In this document: one piece after another, positions 8,002-15,757 of the stretch
Position numbering within the stretch: the stretch's first letter is position 1
How the letters are laid out: each line of letters opens with the position of its first letter
Virus record (IMG/VR): IMGVR_UViG_3300049793_000194
Location: 1 to 33,992 of that record
DNA: 33,992 bases
From: a virus
Reading direction: 5' to 3' (one strand)
Notes under the pieces: generated by a model
The model's input: the letters and a program-made list of their open reading frames with translations, nothing else
Databases searched by the model: none
What the model was told of the DNA's origin: nothing
Program-made: the position numbers and the translations under genes

Positions 8002-9385
8002 TTGGCACCCCTAATTTTCGTGCTTCAGCAGCAGAAATAGTTTTTTCCTCACCAGTTTTTCTATTTCTAATAGTTACAGTTGGATTTAATCGGTCATGAA
8101 CTTCACGACGAATTTGTGATCCATTAACTTGTCTATCTGCTTCTTCCATTGCTTCAAGCTTATTAACATGGTTTTGTGCCATTATTTTTGAGGTCAAGCG
8201 AGAACGGGCAGCAAGCATTTTGTTTAAAACACTAAGTGTTTCAGTCTTTCCTTTGGCACTATCTACTGTGTCACTTGGGCCTGGTTTCATACCATTTAAC
8301 AACTGTTGCTCACCTTTACGGAACTGACCAGCGAAATCTCGCGAAGCATCTTTGATAAGATTTCCAGTTAGTGTGTAGTATTTCCCGACCATTTGTTGCT
8401 CTTCTGGGGTTCCTTCTCTCGCATAATAAGAAAGTTCATGGTGACCAGCTAAAGGAACCTGTCTTATTTTTTCAAACGTAGGAGATGCCAGAATATCGGA
8501 TACTTCATCCAATGTTGCCTGATTGGTTTCAGCGTTAAAAACCGAATTATTAAGGTTTTCAATATCCTTAGCGCGAATTTTACCCATTTCCGAGCCTTCT
8601 TGAACTATCCCTTTATAATTTCCAGTCTTTTCTGCATAAGTTTTTTGGGAAGCAGGCTTGGTTAACGTCATTTCCATAGCATTCACATTACCATCTTTAT
8701 TTCTCTTCCATTCAATGACTTCTTTTTCATCTGGAATATTAGCTGCTTCCCCTTTGGCCACTTCACTCTTTCCTTCCGGACTTTGTAACCACTCAGCAAA
8801 AGCCTGTTCAAATTCTGGATTTCCACCTTCCCCATAGACTGCATCGCCCACTTGAGGCTCACCGCTTTGCGGAATTTGTTGAGGTGTTTGTTGTTGTGGC
8901 ATAGGCTGTTGTTGCGCAGGAGATGCGAATGTATTTTGTCCTTGACCTAGTTGATTATGTCCAAATGCATTTTTTAATGTATTTGCAAACCAACCAGATA
9001 AGGAGTTTGTAGATGGTTGGCCAACACCCGTTGGCAATCCTTGCCCTGCTCCATGCATTTGATTAAATGCATTCAATCCAGTACCTTGACCACTTCCAGC
9101 CTGATAAATTTTTTGCAGAGCTGCTTTTTTTTGGTCTTCGCTCATATTTGCCAAAGCGGAATCATTACCCATAATTTTCGCTAGAAATTGCGGGCCCATT
9201 AAATTGGCATAGGCCAGCTTTGATGCAGCTTCAGCTTGCGTAGTCAATGGTGCATATTGTGCCTTAACTGCATTGATTTTTCGCAGTAACATATTATTGG
9301 CTAATGAGTTCATGCCACCCATAGCGGTGACGAGTGGGCCTCCTGGGCCTACATCAGCAACAACTCTTGGTAATGGTAGTGACAT
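7994..9385 (-). CDS. Probable DNA-ejection protein, gp20-like (463 aa)
   Basis: The protein is low in hydrophobic core signals and high in Gln, Ala and Gly. A Gln/Pro-rich linker (SPAQQQPMPQQQTPQQIP) separates an N-terminal helical part (NNMLLRKINAVKAQYAPLTT) from a helical C-terminal half. This composition and its place between the two other ejection genes match P22 gp20. AAGGGATTATT precedes the ATG. It would be carried in the virion and released through the tail. Confidence 0.6.
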   Translation of the reverse strand: MSLPLPRVVADVGPGGPLVTAMGGMNSLANNMLLRKINAVKAQYAPLTTQAEAASKLAYANLMGPQFLAKIMGNDSALANMSEDQKKAALQKIYQAGSGQGTGLNAFNQMHGAGQGLPTGVGQPSTNSLSGWFANTLKNAFGHNQLGQGQNTFASPAQQQPMPQQQTPQQIPQSGEPQVGDAVYGEGGNPEFEQAFAEWLQSPEGKSEVAKGEAANIPDEKEVIEWKRNKDGNVNAMEMTLTKPASQKTYAEKTGNYKGIVQEGSEMGKIRAKDIENLNNSVFNAETNQATLDEVSDILASPTFEKIRQVPLAGHHELSYYAREGTPEEQQMVGKYYTLTGNLIKDASRDFAGQFRKGEQQLLNGMKPGPSDTVDSAKGKTETLSVLNKMLAARSRLTSKIMAQNHVNKLEAMEEADRQVNGSQIRREVHDRLNPTVTIRNRKTGEEKTISAAEARKLGVPNV

Positions 9386-9394
9386 AATAATCCC

Positions 9395-10000
9395 TTATAA
9401 AAAGCTGCCAATCATGCTAAGTCCACCGCCAACAGTGTTCCAGAAATCTTGCTGCTTTCCTGCTTGTTTTCCATAAGCGGCTTGACCCATTTGTTGGCCC
9501 ATTTGGTTGTACATATTCGTTAGTGAGTTAGCGGAATTCTGACCACCAGTCATTAAATTTTGTTGACCTTGGCCATATTGACTATTGATACCTAATACAT
9601 TTTGAAGCCATTGGTTTTGGTCTTGAGATGCAATATTTCCAGCATTTTGCTGCATTTGTTCCATCATAGGAGTGCTTCCCATGAGACCACTTGCGGACGC
9701 TGCATTTTGACCAGCTCGCATGGATTGCTGCTGTAAGTACTGGGCATATGGGCTTTCTTTGTATTGGCCCATCGTATCGTTGATGAACTTGCTAGGATCT
9801 TGTTGGCCCTGCAACCATTTTTGATAGTCGCCAATAGCTCCTTTGCCAGCATCTAGGTAGGGTTGTTGCGTACCTTGAGCCTGTTGCATGTACTGTTGGT
9901 ACTGCTCCATTGCCTTGTCATAGGGCTTTCCGGAATCACCGAACATTCCGCCCAAGAAGCCTCCTAGACCACTTCCAAACATTCCTGAATCAAAAGCCAT
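9395..10000 (-). CDS. Probable DNA-ejection protein, gp7-like (201 aa)
   Basis: The N-terminus is glycine-rich and hydrophobic (GSGLGGFLGGMFG), followed by a Tyr/Gln-rich helical repeat (YDKAMEQYQQYMQQAQGTQQ, QPYLDAGKGAIGDYQKWLQG). It ends in a short hydrophobic segment (GGGLSMIGSFL). This is the usual look of gp7-type DNA transfer proteins. I take ATG 10000 (MAFDSGMFG) as the start since AAGGA precedes it by eight bases in a TCACA-AGGAA-TGTGA hairpin; a longer frame to 10045 has no ribosome site. Confidence 0.65.
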   Translation of the reverse strand: MAFDSGMFGSGLGGFLGGMFGDSGKPYDKAMEQYQQYMQQAQGTQQPYLDAGKGAIGDYQKWLQGQQDPSKFINDTMGQYKESPYAQYLQQQSMRAGQNAASASGLMGSTPMMEQMQQNAGNIASQDQNQWLQNVLGINSQYGQGQQNLMTGGQNSANSLTNMYNQMGQQMGQAAYGKQAGKQQDFWNTVGGGLSMIGSFL

Positions 10001-10026
10001 AGTCACATTCCTTGTGATGAATTCGT

Positions 10027-10326
10027 TTATACAATTAGTGTCCAACTACCTACACCAGCAGTCACCTTCCATATTTGAAGCTGTGCCATCCTTGGCAATG
10101 CTGGTGCATTTGCATTGCTCACATAAATCAATTGCCCTTCTTCGGGAGTTTGTATTAAATTGCGCTGCGCGAGTGTCAGCCTGGGTACAAAAAAACCAAC
10201 AGATGACATATATTCACGCAAAGATTCAACAAAAGTAGCCATAAAATCTGACCATAGATTGCTTAAATACACCTGATCTTTAATTACAGGGTCATAAGTC
10301 GGGAAATTGTCGAAGTCTCTAGCCAT
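10027..10326 (-). CDS. Conserved small podovirus tail-region protein (99 aa)
   Basis: Sequence features are FDNFPTYDPVI at the start, a helical middle, PRLTLAQRNLIQTPEEGQLIYVSN and QLIYVSNANAP...QIWKV. The 'AQRN.I.TP..GQLIYN' element is familiar from small phage structural proteins where a fibre- or needle-associated beta segment follows. It sits between the gp10-like gene and the ejection genes, where P22 carries its tail needle gene, but it is far too short for a needle. Function unknown; structural role likely. Confidence 0.6.
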   Translation of the reverse strand: MARDFDNFPTYDPVIKDQVYLSNLWSDFMATFVESLREYMSSVGFFVPRLTLAQRNLIQTPEEGQLIYVSNANAPALPRMAQLQIWKVTAGVGSWTLIV

Positions 10327-10330
10327 TTAA

Positions 10331-12136
10331 TTACTCCGGTAAGTCTTCGTAATCCCACGCAGCACCTAGTACTACAAAAGGGATTGGATGAAAGAATTCA
10401 ATTTTTGGAACATAACCCTGGCCTCTTGGAGTAGTTCCTAATTTTCGCCAAACCGTACGGTGAGTTCTTTCACCTATTTTCCCCATCGTAGCGTGCAAAT
10501 AATTACCATAGGTCTGACCTCCATCTCTGGATATTGATAAAAATACAGTTGGTTGAGCATTAGGCGTGTAAGGCGTGGTGTCATCATGAACAGGATCATT
10601 AGTGAACCCCATATTTCCAGTTGATAACGCACCTTGAAGTAAATCCACTTGAAATCGATCTATACGCAGTCGGTTATATCCTTTGGGTGTCATTTGACGG
10701 CCAATCCTCATACGACGAATAGCTTCCCCGTCATTCGTAGAGACTGAATCATCTACTATGTAAAATATTGGTTTATTATAAGAACCGTAATAATTAACCC
10801 CATCAAAATAAGCGTGAGTTTGGGCGGGGTGCCTATCGCCATTTAGAACCTCCTCTTCATGCCATTTTGGTGATTCTTGAGTGCTCATTGAGATATTGAG
10901 TACGAAAGTATGATTAGCCAGAGTGAAGTTAATTCTATAGAAGATTAAGCCGTTTTCTTTAATCAAAACACCGCGCGCATCGTTCACACCAGTTGCGGGA
11001 TCTGCGGCATATTGCGCAAGCTGGAAATCCAAAGCTCTATTACTAACAAGAATTGATTCAGTTCCCTTCACTTCCATAACACCAGCAAGTCCATCTTTGT
11101 CTTGCGCTAAGAAGAACATACGGTCGAAACCTACAGAAATACTTCCTAAAGCTGGAGTCCCAACCTCCATAAGCAGCGAATTATTTCTTCTAAATGGTAA
11201 ATTGGTTCCAAGTCCTGCGTTTTCCCAAACTTCGGTATAGTTTTCGGAGAATAAAAATATTCGTCTATGAAGTGTTCTACATCCGACAATAGTTCCGGGA
11301 TGTGAGGTAATACTTCCTAATTGCAATTGCCCTGCCACCATTATTGTACTGGTTGGTGCGCCTGCTGTTGTAATATCGATTGGTATATTAGCAATCGCAT
11401 TCGCATAGCTGGAAGCAAGCTTAATAGTACCCGGGTTGGTAGTGGAGGGACCAATACGGATAACGTAATAAGTAGTGCTAACAGCTAGCGGTGCGGGCAA
11501 CGTACCTGTAGTTGATACGGTTATAGGAACGCCAGTTGCAAAGTTGGCATTACTAATACTCAAAGTTAGAATATCGGTTGCAGCATCAGCTGTAAATGTT
11601 CCTGTTCCACCACTCCAAACCATCCCTTGATTAATTAATGAAAGCTGGAAGTTATTTGTTCCACCATTAGCAACAAGAAAGAATCCATCCAAATAGCACA
11701 CATCAATCGGTACTGATGGAAATCCTGCATCAGTTATTTGTGTAAAGGTATTTGCGTTGATATCCCATATAAATCCCTGTGAGCCATCAACGAAAATAAC
11801 CTGGTAGGTATTCGCATCTATACCAACATAACCAACACTCGTTGAAAGATTTCCAATAAGAGTTGTGGTGAGTAAATTTGTTGAACCAGTAGTCCTGAAT
11901 ACCGAGCTGCCATAAACTTGATATATTGCATTATTAAAGACGAATGTTGCACGCGCACCACCTGTTTCAGCACCAAAATTAAGATTCGCATTGCGTAATC
12001 CTGCCGTTGAAAGAAGCGTTTTAGGACGTTTACCGTTAGCATCCATATACTCAAATAGGTTTACGGTGCGTTCAGCATTAATAGTGCTAACACGTTGATT
12101 ATCGTAACTGCCAACAATATCGTAGTCGTCACGCAT
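10331..12136 (-). CDS. P22 gp10-like packaged-DNA stabilisation protein with inserted domain (601 aa)
   Basis: The N-terminal DIVGSYDNQRVSTINAERTVNLF...KTLLSTAGLR, FVFNNAIYQVYGSSVFR and FLVANGGTNNFQ are typical of gp10, the tail hub that closes the portal after packaging. The core resumes at GTIVGCRTLHRRIFLFSENYTEVW near 281-304. P22 gp10 is about 470 residues. The surplus is largely a Thr-rich beta module at about 173-268 (TVSTTGTLPAPLAVSTTYYV, IKLASSYANAI, IDITTAGAP), a module known from many other virion proteins. The start has no obvious Shine-Dalgarno and follows the gp4-like gene by one base. Confidence 0.88.
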   Translation of the reverse strand: MRDDYDIVGSYDNQRVSTINAERTVNLFEYMDANGKRPKTLLSTAGLRNANLNFGAETGGARATFVFNNAIYQVYGSSVFRTTGSTNLLTTTLIGNLSTSVGYVGIDANTYQVIFVDGSQGFIWDINANTFTQITDAGFPSVPIDVCYLDGFFLVANGGTNNFQLSLINQGMVWSGGTGTFTADAATDILTLSISNANFATGVPITVSTTGTLPAPLAVSTTYYVIRIGPSTTNPGTIKLASSYANAIANIPIDITTAGAPTSTIMVAGQLQLGSITSHPGTIVGCRTLHRRIFLFSENYTEVWENAGLGTNLPFRRNNSLLMEVGTPALGSISVGFDRMFFLAQDKDGLAGVMEVKGTESILVSNRALDFQLAQYAADPATGVNDARGVLIKENGLIFYRINFTLANHTFVLNISMSTQESPKWHEEEVLNGDRHPAQTHAYFDGVNYYGSYNKPIFYIVDDSVSTNDGEAIRRMRIGRQMTPKGYNRLRIDRFQVDLLQGALSTGNMGFTNDPVHDDTTPYTPNAQPTVFLSISRDGGQTYGNYLHATMGKIGERTHRTVWRKLGTTPRGQGYVPKIEFFHPIPFVVLGAAWDYEDLPE

Positions 12137-12137
12137 C

Positions 12138-12872
12138 TTAATACGCCAATATATTTTGCCAGTAGAACGGCTCTGGTCTGCTTAATATGGCCGATGGTCT
12201 AACAGTTAAGTCAGTCTCATTGGCATTCTTTATTGTGCTAAAGTAATCCTGATATTCTTGTTCAGCTGTATCAGGCCAATTACCAGATGGGTAATAAGAT
12301 AGGAATTTTCGTGCTAAACAGTATTTCAAAAACCCATAGTAAAATGGGGGTAATAATTCCAAGCTTTGGTTAGCCCCTAGCTTGTTTAGCATGACTTTAG
12401 CACCTAATAAACAAGGATATGGCTGATCAGGTTGAGGATATAGGGTCACAAAACTTTGTAATGGTTGTTTATCTAGGAAGATAAATCCAGGGCGAGTTTG
12501 TAGTGGAAGTAATCGAGTTACACCATAATACTGAGCTTTATTTATGATTTGTAGCGGATAGATAATTCCTTGTTCATCACTCGGAACAATATAATTGGCA
12601 AACGATAGGTCAACAATTCTATCCTGCGTTACATCCGATGTAACCATATCTGAAATAGAGTAGGTTCCTTGACCTGTAACCATGTTAAAGGAGATTTCGG
12701 TAAGGTAAGGTATATAAATACTATCGGCTGCGAACTTATCCAAAAGTTCATTGATTAGTTCCAATCCAGAAGACAACATGAATGAATCAGGAGTTTCACC
12801 AACGCCAAGTTCACCTAAAAGGTAAAGTGAGTTAATGATTAACTGATTTGTAGTTTTAACTACTTGAGACAC
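12138..12872 (-). CDS. P22 gp4-like tail accessory (head-completion) protein (244 aa)
   Basis: The N-terminal helical part (TTNQLIINSLYLLGELGVGE...SSGLELINELLDKFAADS) and later LLPPFYYGFLKYCLARKFLSYY are characteristic of gp4-type tail adaptors, which add to the portal ring before gp10. The length is somewhat more than the 166 residues of P22 gp4, as in many relatives. The start is GTG at 12872 with AAGGAAG eight bases upstream. It follows a rho-independent-like hairpin (12902-12933), so its expression may be lower than that of the coat gene. Confidence 0.8.
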   Translation of the reverse strand: MSQVVKTTNQLIINSLYLLGELGVGETPDSFMLSSGLELINELLDKFAADSIYIPYLTEISFNMVTGQGTYSISDMVTSDVTQDRIVDLSFANYIVPSDEQGIIYPLQIINKAQYYGVTRLLPLQTRPGFIFLDKQPLQSFVTLYPQPDQPYPCLLGAKVMLNKLGANQSLELLPPFYYGFLKYCLARKFLSYYPSGNWPDTAEQEYQDYFSTIKNANETDLTVRPSAILSRPEPFYWQNILAY

Positions 12873-12901
12873 GGCATCTTCCTTATGGTGAAAAAATCAT
12901 G

Positions 12902-12933
12902 AAAAATCGACACATCAAATGGATATGTCGATT
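12902..12933 (-). terminator. Rho-independent-type terminator after the coat cluster
   Basis: AATCGACA (12905-12912) and TGTCGATT (12926-12933) form a perfect 8-bp stem. Read leftward, the stem runs into TTTTT. It lies between the 67-residue gene and the gp4-like gene and could allow partial termination so that coat mRNA exceeds tail mRNA. Confidence 0.65.
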
Positions 12934-12941
12934 ACATAGAC

Positions 12942-13145
12942 TTATTTCAAAGGGAATGCGTCATCGAGTCCTTTGCATAGTTTGCGAGCTGATTCTTTGG
13001 CATTTTCACCATCGTTACTCATAAACGCATCAAAGTGCTTCATGTCAGCAGGTTCCCCGGGGCGATTGCCCATACGTCCTTTCATTTTTGCTTGTTCAGC
13101 TCTAACAAACGTGTTGTTTGATTGAACCATTTTATTATCTTTCAT
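12942..13145 (-). CDS. Small basic phage protein (67 aa)
   Basis: The start at 13145 (MKDNKMVQSNNTFVRAEQAK) is preceded by AAGGGGAAATCCG, while a longer frame to 13211 is only the shadow of the upstream gene. The protein is charged, with KMKGRMGNRPGEPADMKHFD in the middle and an alpha-helical end. No family is recognised. It overlaps the upstream 69-residue gene by 11 bases and sits in the coat cluster, so a minor head or assembly role is possible. Confidence 0.65.
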   Translation of the reverse strand: MKDNKMVQSNNTFVRAEQAKMKGRMGNRPGEPADMKHFDAFMSNDGENAKESARKLCKGLDDAFPLK

Positions 13146-13344
13146 CGGATTTCCCCTTGGTTTTGGCTTTAGGTGTAGAAGCTTTCGCCTTTTCTTCGGC
13201 CTTGATCTCATCTTCTACTTTTAAACGATATTCCTGTGCCTTTTGTGGACTATCAAACCAGCAACCCGTTGCCATCAGGCAATCTGCTTCATCCTTTTCA
13301 ACGACACGAAAGTCATCAATTGGGTGATAAACGCATGTCAGCAT
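13135..13344 (-). CDS. Small phage protein with Lys/Ala-rich tail (69 aa)
   Basis: Start at 13344 is fixed by AAGGAG eight bases upstream. The N-terminal half (LTCVYHPIDDFRVVEKDEAD...TGCWFDSPQKAQEYR) looks like a small alpha/beta domain. The C-terminal part is low-complexity and basic (EEKAKASTPKAKTKGKSD). Proteins with this 'YHP...A..GCWFDSP..A' layout are found next to coat genes in podoviruses. Role unknown. Confidence 0.7.
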   Translation of the reverse strand: MLTCVYHPIDDFRVVEKDEADCLMATGCWFDSPQKAQEYRLKVEDEIKAEEKAKASTPKAKTKGKSDER

Positions 13345-13355
13345 CGGACTACTCC

Positions 13356-14567
13356 TTAAGACAGTACGCGGACGGCATATTGTTGGTGCCATTTAAAGCC
13401 ACACAACAAGTCGATACGCATATAGTTTTGATAACCAAGAATGTCACCAGTCTGAGTAACAGCTAGAGACAAGCCAGTTTCAGGGTCAACCGCAACAGAA
13501 GCATAAGGAACTTGCAATTTGTAAAGAGGAGGGCAAACGATATCTAAACCACGTGAAGGGTAAGCCACGTTTACGTTATGACTTCCAACCATTGTTACGG
13601 CAGCATTATCAGGAATGATGTTGCTTACATTACGGTTAGGATTCAGTTGGTCAGAGATAATGCTTGGGCTAACTTGAACAGAGATAATACCGCCAGCATC
13701 AGAAGATGCGTTTGCAGTAACAACCCACTGCATGTCTTGACCAGTAGAAGCACGGCCGACAGGGTTAACAGACTGAACGCCAGCAATAGAAATCACATCA
13801 CCAACTACGAAATAGTCAGCAGTGCTTGCTTGTGCGCCATCCATAATGATTGTGTTACCAGAAGCAACCGCACCATTAACTAATAAAGGATTAGAAGAAA
13901 ATAAACGTGGCCCAGCACCAGCAATATGACGCTTGATATTCTGAGATTGAAAAATATCAAAGTATGATAAATGACCAATAGCAGAAGAACGCACGATATC
14001 TTCGTTGAATACAGGAGTGAAGTTGTTTAACAATGCACCTTTTAAAGAAGAACCATCTCTTACAGTCATTGCCATATAAGCATCAGAAGCAATGTTAACG
14101 CCCTGCTCTAACAATTTAGCACCGGCAGTATCTACAGTTGTAAAGGAGTTGATTGCAACTCCAGCAGTACCAGTAAAGAAGTTCAGTTCTTGTTCAGCAG
14201 AAGATGCTATGTCTTTTTCCATTTGAGTGATTACTTCTTGAATCGCTGGAGCAATAAATAAGCGAGAGAAGTCTTCAATTCGTAAGGATAAATCTTGGAT
14301 TGTGTACGCAATCAATGCATGATATTGGTGCGCTACAACAATACTTTCAACCGTTTCAATAATTGATTGAGGAGTTGCAACAGAGCCATCGCCTACGATG
14401 AAATGGTTTTGTCTACGTACTTGTAATGTATCACCGATTTTATAACCAGAAGACACAAAGTCATCTTGATAAATTCGTGATGCAGTCATAACAAAAGGCG
14501 CGTTATTCGCGAACATTGCCAACGCAGTGTTTGACACTAGGTCGGTTGTAATAAATTGGTTAGCCAT
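13356..14567 (-). CDS. Major coat protein, P22 coat-protein-5 family (403 aa)
   Basis: Position after the scaffold and length near the 430 residues of P22 gp5 both fit. MANQFITTDLVSNTALAMFANN, GYKIGDTLQVRRQNHFIVGD and YTIQDLSLRIEDFSRLFIAP resemble the N-arm and E-loop region of the coat-5 family. Other features are the mid-domain ADYFVVGDVISIAGVQSVN with a TGQDMQWVVTA insertion-domain-like strand and a C-terminal GFKWHQQYAVRVL. It would form the icosahedral shell. I prefer ATG 14567, with GGAG upstream, over ATG 14582, which has no ribosome site. Its leader holds two hairpins. Confidence 0.88.
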   Translation of the reverse strand: MANQFITTDLVSNTALAMFANNAPFVMTASRIYQDDFVSSGYKIGDTLQVRRQNHFIVGDGSVATPQSIIETVESIVVAHQYHALIAYTIQDLSLRIEDFSRLFIAPAIQEVITQMEKDIASSAEQELNFFTGTAGVAINSFTTVDTAGAKLLEQGVNIASDAYMAMTVRDGSSLKGALLNNFTPVFNEDIVRSSAIGHLSYFDIFQSQNIKRHIAGAGPRLFSSNPLLVNGAVASGNTIIMDGAQASTADYFVVGDVISIAGVQSVNPVGRASTGQDMQWVVTANASSDAGGIISVQVSPSIISDQLNPNRNVSNIIPDNAAVTMVGSHNVNVAYPSRGLDIVCPPLYKLQVPYASVAVDPETGLSLAVTQTGDILGYQNYMRIDLLCGFKWHQQYAVRVLS

Positions 14568-14579
14568 TGGCTCGGTCTC

Positions 14580-14647
14580 CATTTAATCCATTAAATGGCA
14601 CCTGGCCGTGCTTCAAGGGTATTGGGTCTTATCCTTAAGACCCTTGA
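14580..14647 (-). promoter_or_regulatory. Two strong hairpins in the coat mRNA leader
   Basis: GGGTCTTA (14624-14631) pairs with TAAGACCC (14636-14643) around a four-base loop, flanked by TCAA...TTGA. Closer to the gene, CATTTAAT (14580-14587) pairs with ATTAAATG (14590-14597) around two bases, ending at the GGAG ribosome site of the coat gene. No T run follows either stem. They could stabilise or process the 5' end of the coat message or tune its translation. The structure is visible; the role is inference. Confidence 0.6.
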
Positions 14648-14648
14648 C

Positions 14649-15467
14649 TCACTTCCATGTGCCAGCCTTCATCCGCGCTCTAATAACAGAAGGCGGAGTC
14701 TTGTCCGTCACGGCAGTGGAGGAATGAGCCGGATTTGCTCTGACCGTACCCAGAGGGTTCGATTTAGTTGGTGCCGACGTTTTACCGTTGTTACCGCCCA
14801 TCAGAGAAAAAGACAGCTTATTCACCTCCCTTGCCTGGTCTAGTGGATGGAGTCTTGAAATTCTTTCGAGTTCAGATTTGTTTTTGCCTAACTTATAAGC
14901 TACTTCGGCCGGATTCTCGACGAGTAACAGTGCATCCCGCACATGTGGGGTAAAAGGAATATCATCCCCTCGAACCACATCGTCAAAGTCCTCGTACTTA
15001 TCAGAAGCTCTATCAAATTCATCATTCAAGCGTTGATACTGCTTGTGTACATGAGCCTGACGTTCAGCATCTTTAGCTTGTCTCTCTTCGTGTTCCTTCG
15101 CGCCAAGAGCAAAGCGTACTGCTTTCTGTATTTTCTCCTCTTCCGACATGGCTGGCGAGTTAGGCTGGCCGGATGACGGATAAGGATTGGTGTTATACCC
15201 AGATTGTTGTGGATTGGCACTATCCCCGCCGATTTGCGCTTGCATTCGCATCATATGCTCTTGCATTTGTCGCATTTCACGGGCATGTTTCTTGGCTTGC
15301 ATTCCCAACCGCTTTTTAATGCTGAAGGGTTCATCCTGATCTGCAATTCCCTGTTCATCGGTAGAAGCACCCTGTTCTTCCGCGTCACCTGGGCCAATAC
15401 CACCATCCACTACATCTTCGTCATCACCACTTACTTGTTCAGCTAAAGCGTTCTGATCTTCATCCAT
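14649..15467 (-). CDS. Scaffolding protein (272 aa)
   Basis: The protein is highly charged and helical, with an acidic N-terminus (DEDQNALAEQVSGDDEDVVD), a Met/Gln-rich helix (AREMRQMQEHMMRMQAQIG), a Pro/Ser linker and a basic C-terminus (PPSVIRARMKAGTWK). This matches scaffolding proteins, whose basic C-terminal helix binds the coat during procapsid assembly. Its position between portal and coat is the canonical one. ATG 15467 is chosen over the in-frame TTG at 15476. Confidence 0.8.
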   Translation of the reverse strand: MDEDQNALAEQVSGDDEDVVDGGIGPGDAEEQGASTDEQGIADQDEPFSIKKRLGMQAKKHAREMRQMQEHMMRMQAQIGGDSANPQQSGYNTNPYPSSGQPNSPAMSEEEKIQKAVRFALGAKEHEERQAKDAERQAHVHKQYQRLNDEFDRASDKYEDFDDVVRGDDIPFTPHVRDALLLVENPAEVAYKLGKNKSELERISRLHPLDQAREVNKLSFSLMGGNNGKTSAPTKSNPLGTVRANPAHSSTAVTDKTPPSVIRARMKAGTWK

Positions 15468-15532
15468 GATTTTCAAATCCCCATTTCGACATCATCTTGA
15501 TGCCCTAGACCATACGGTAGGCCTGAAACCCT

Positions 15533-15549
15533 GAGAAAATCCTTTTCTC
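15533..15549. promoter_or_regulatory. Perfect palindrome upstream of the 41-aa gene
   Basis: GAGAAAA-TCC-TTTTCTC is a perfect 7-bp inverted repeat 14 bases before the ATG at 15564. It could be an operator for the small rightward gene or a hairpin in its leader. I could not pick out a convincing sigma-70 promoter around it. Confidence 0.45.
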
Positions 15550-15563
15550 GTATAGCTGGAAGT

Positions 15564-15689
15564 ATGAAAGAAATATTTCGTGGTTTGTACCCCATATATA
15601 CGACCCTGAAAATTAGTTTGAAAAAAGGTGCAGATTATCTGGTGCGAATTGTATCGAGATTTAGAGATGATTTACGAAGAATGAGATAA
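15564..15689 (+). CDS. Possible moron: 41-aa basic protein opposing the late operon
   Basis: Between portal and scaffold, on the strand opposite to all neighbours, a frame encodes 41 residues (MKEIFRGLYPIYTTLKISLK, then a KGADYLVRIVSRFRDDLRRM tail). It is short, basic and helical, with little hydrophobic stretch. A GC-rich stem followed by TTTTT begins at its stop codon, so it has its own rho-independent terminator in the right orientation. The ribosome site is weak (GGAAGT). The pairing of a small opposed frame with its own terminator is the pattern of phage morons. Product function unknown. Confidence 0.5.
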   Translation: MKEIFRGLYPIYTTLKISLKKGADYLVRIVSRFRDDLRRMR

Positions 15690-15717
15690 CCCAGACTGGG
15701 ATAGCTGGGTCATTTTT
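15689..15717 (+). terminator. Rho-independent terminator, rightward
   Basis: ACCCAG (15689-15694) pairs with CTGGGT (15705-15710), followed by CATTTTT. The T run is on the rightward strand only, so it ends a rightward transcript such as that of the 41-residue gene, not the late operon. Confidence 0.7.
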
Positions 15718-15757
15718 AATGGATTACCATTAAGTTCAAGGTTTTGCCATTTATATT

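Noticed and set aside
13578-13883. 101-residue rightward frame antisense to the coat gene
   Set aside because: Composition (Asn, Arg, Cys-rich) is that of a reverse-strand shadow and no ribosome site is present.
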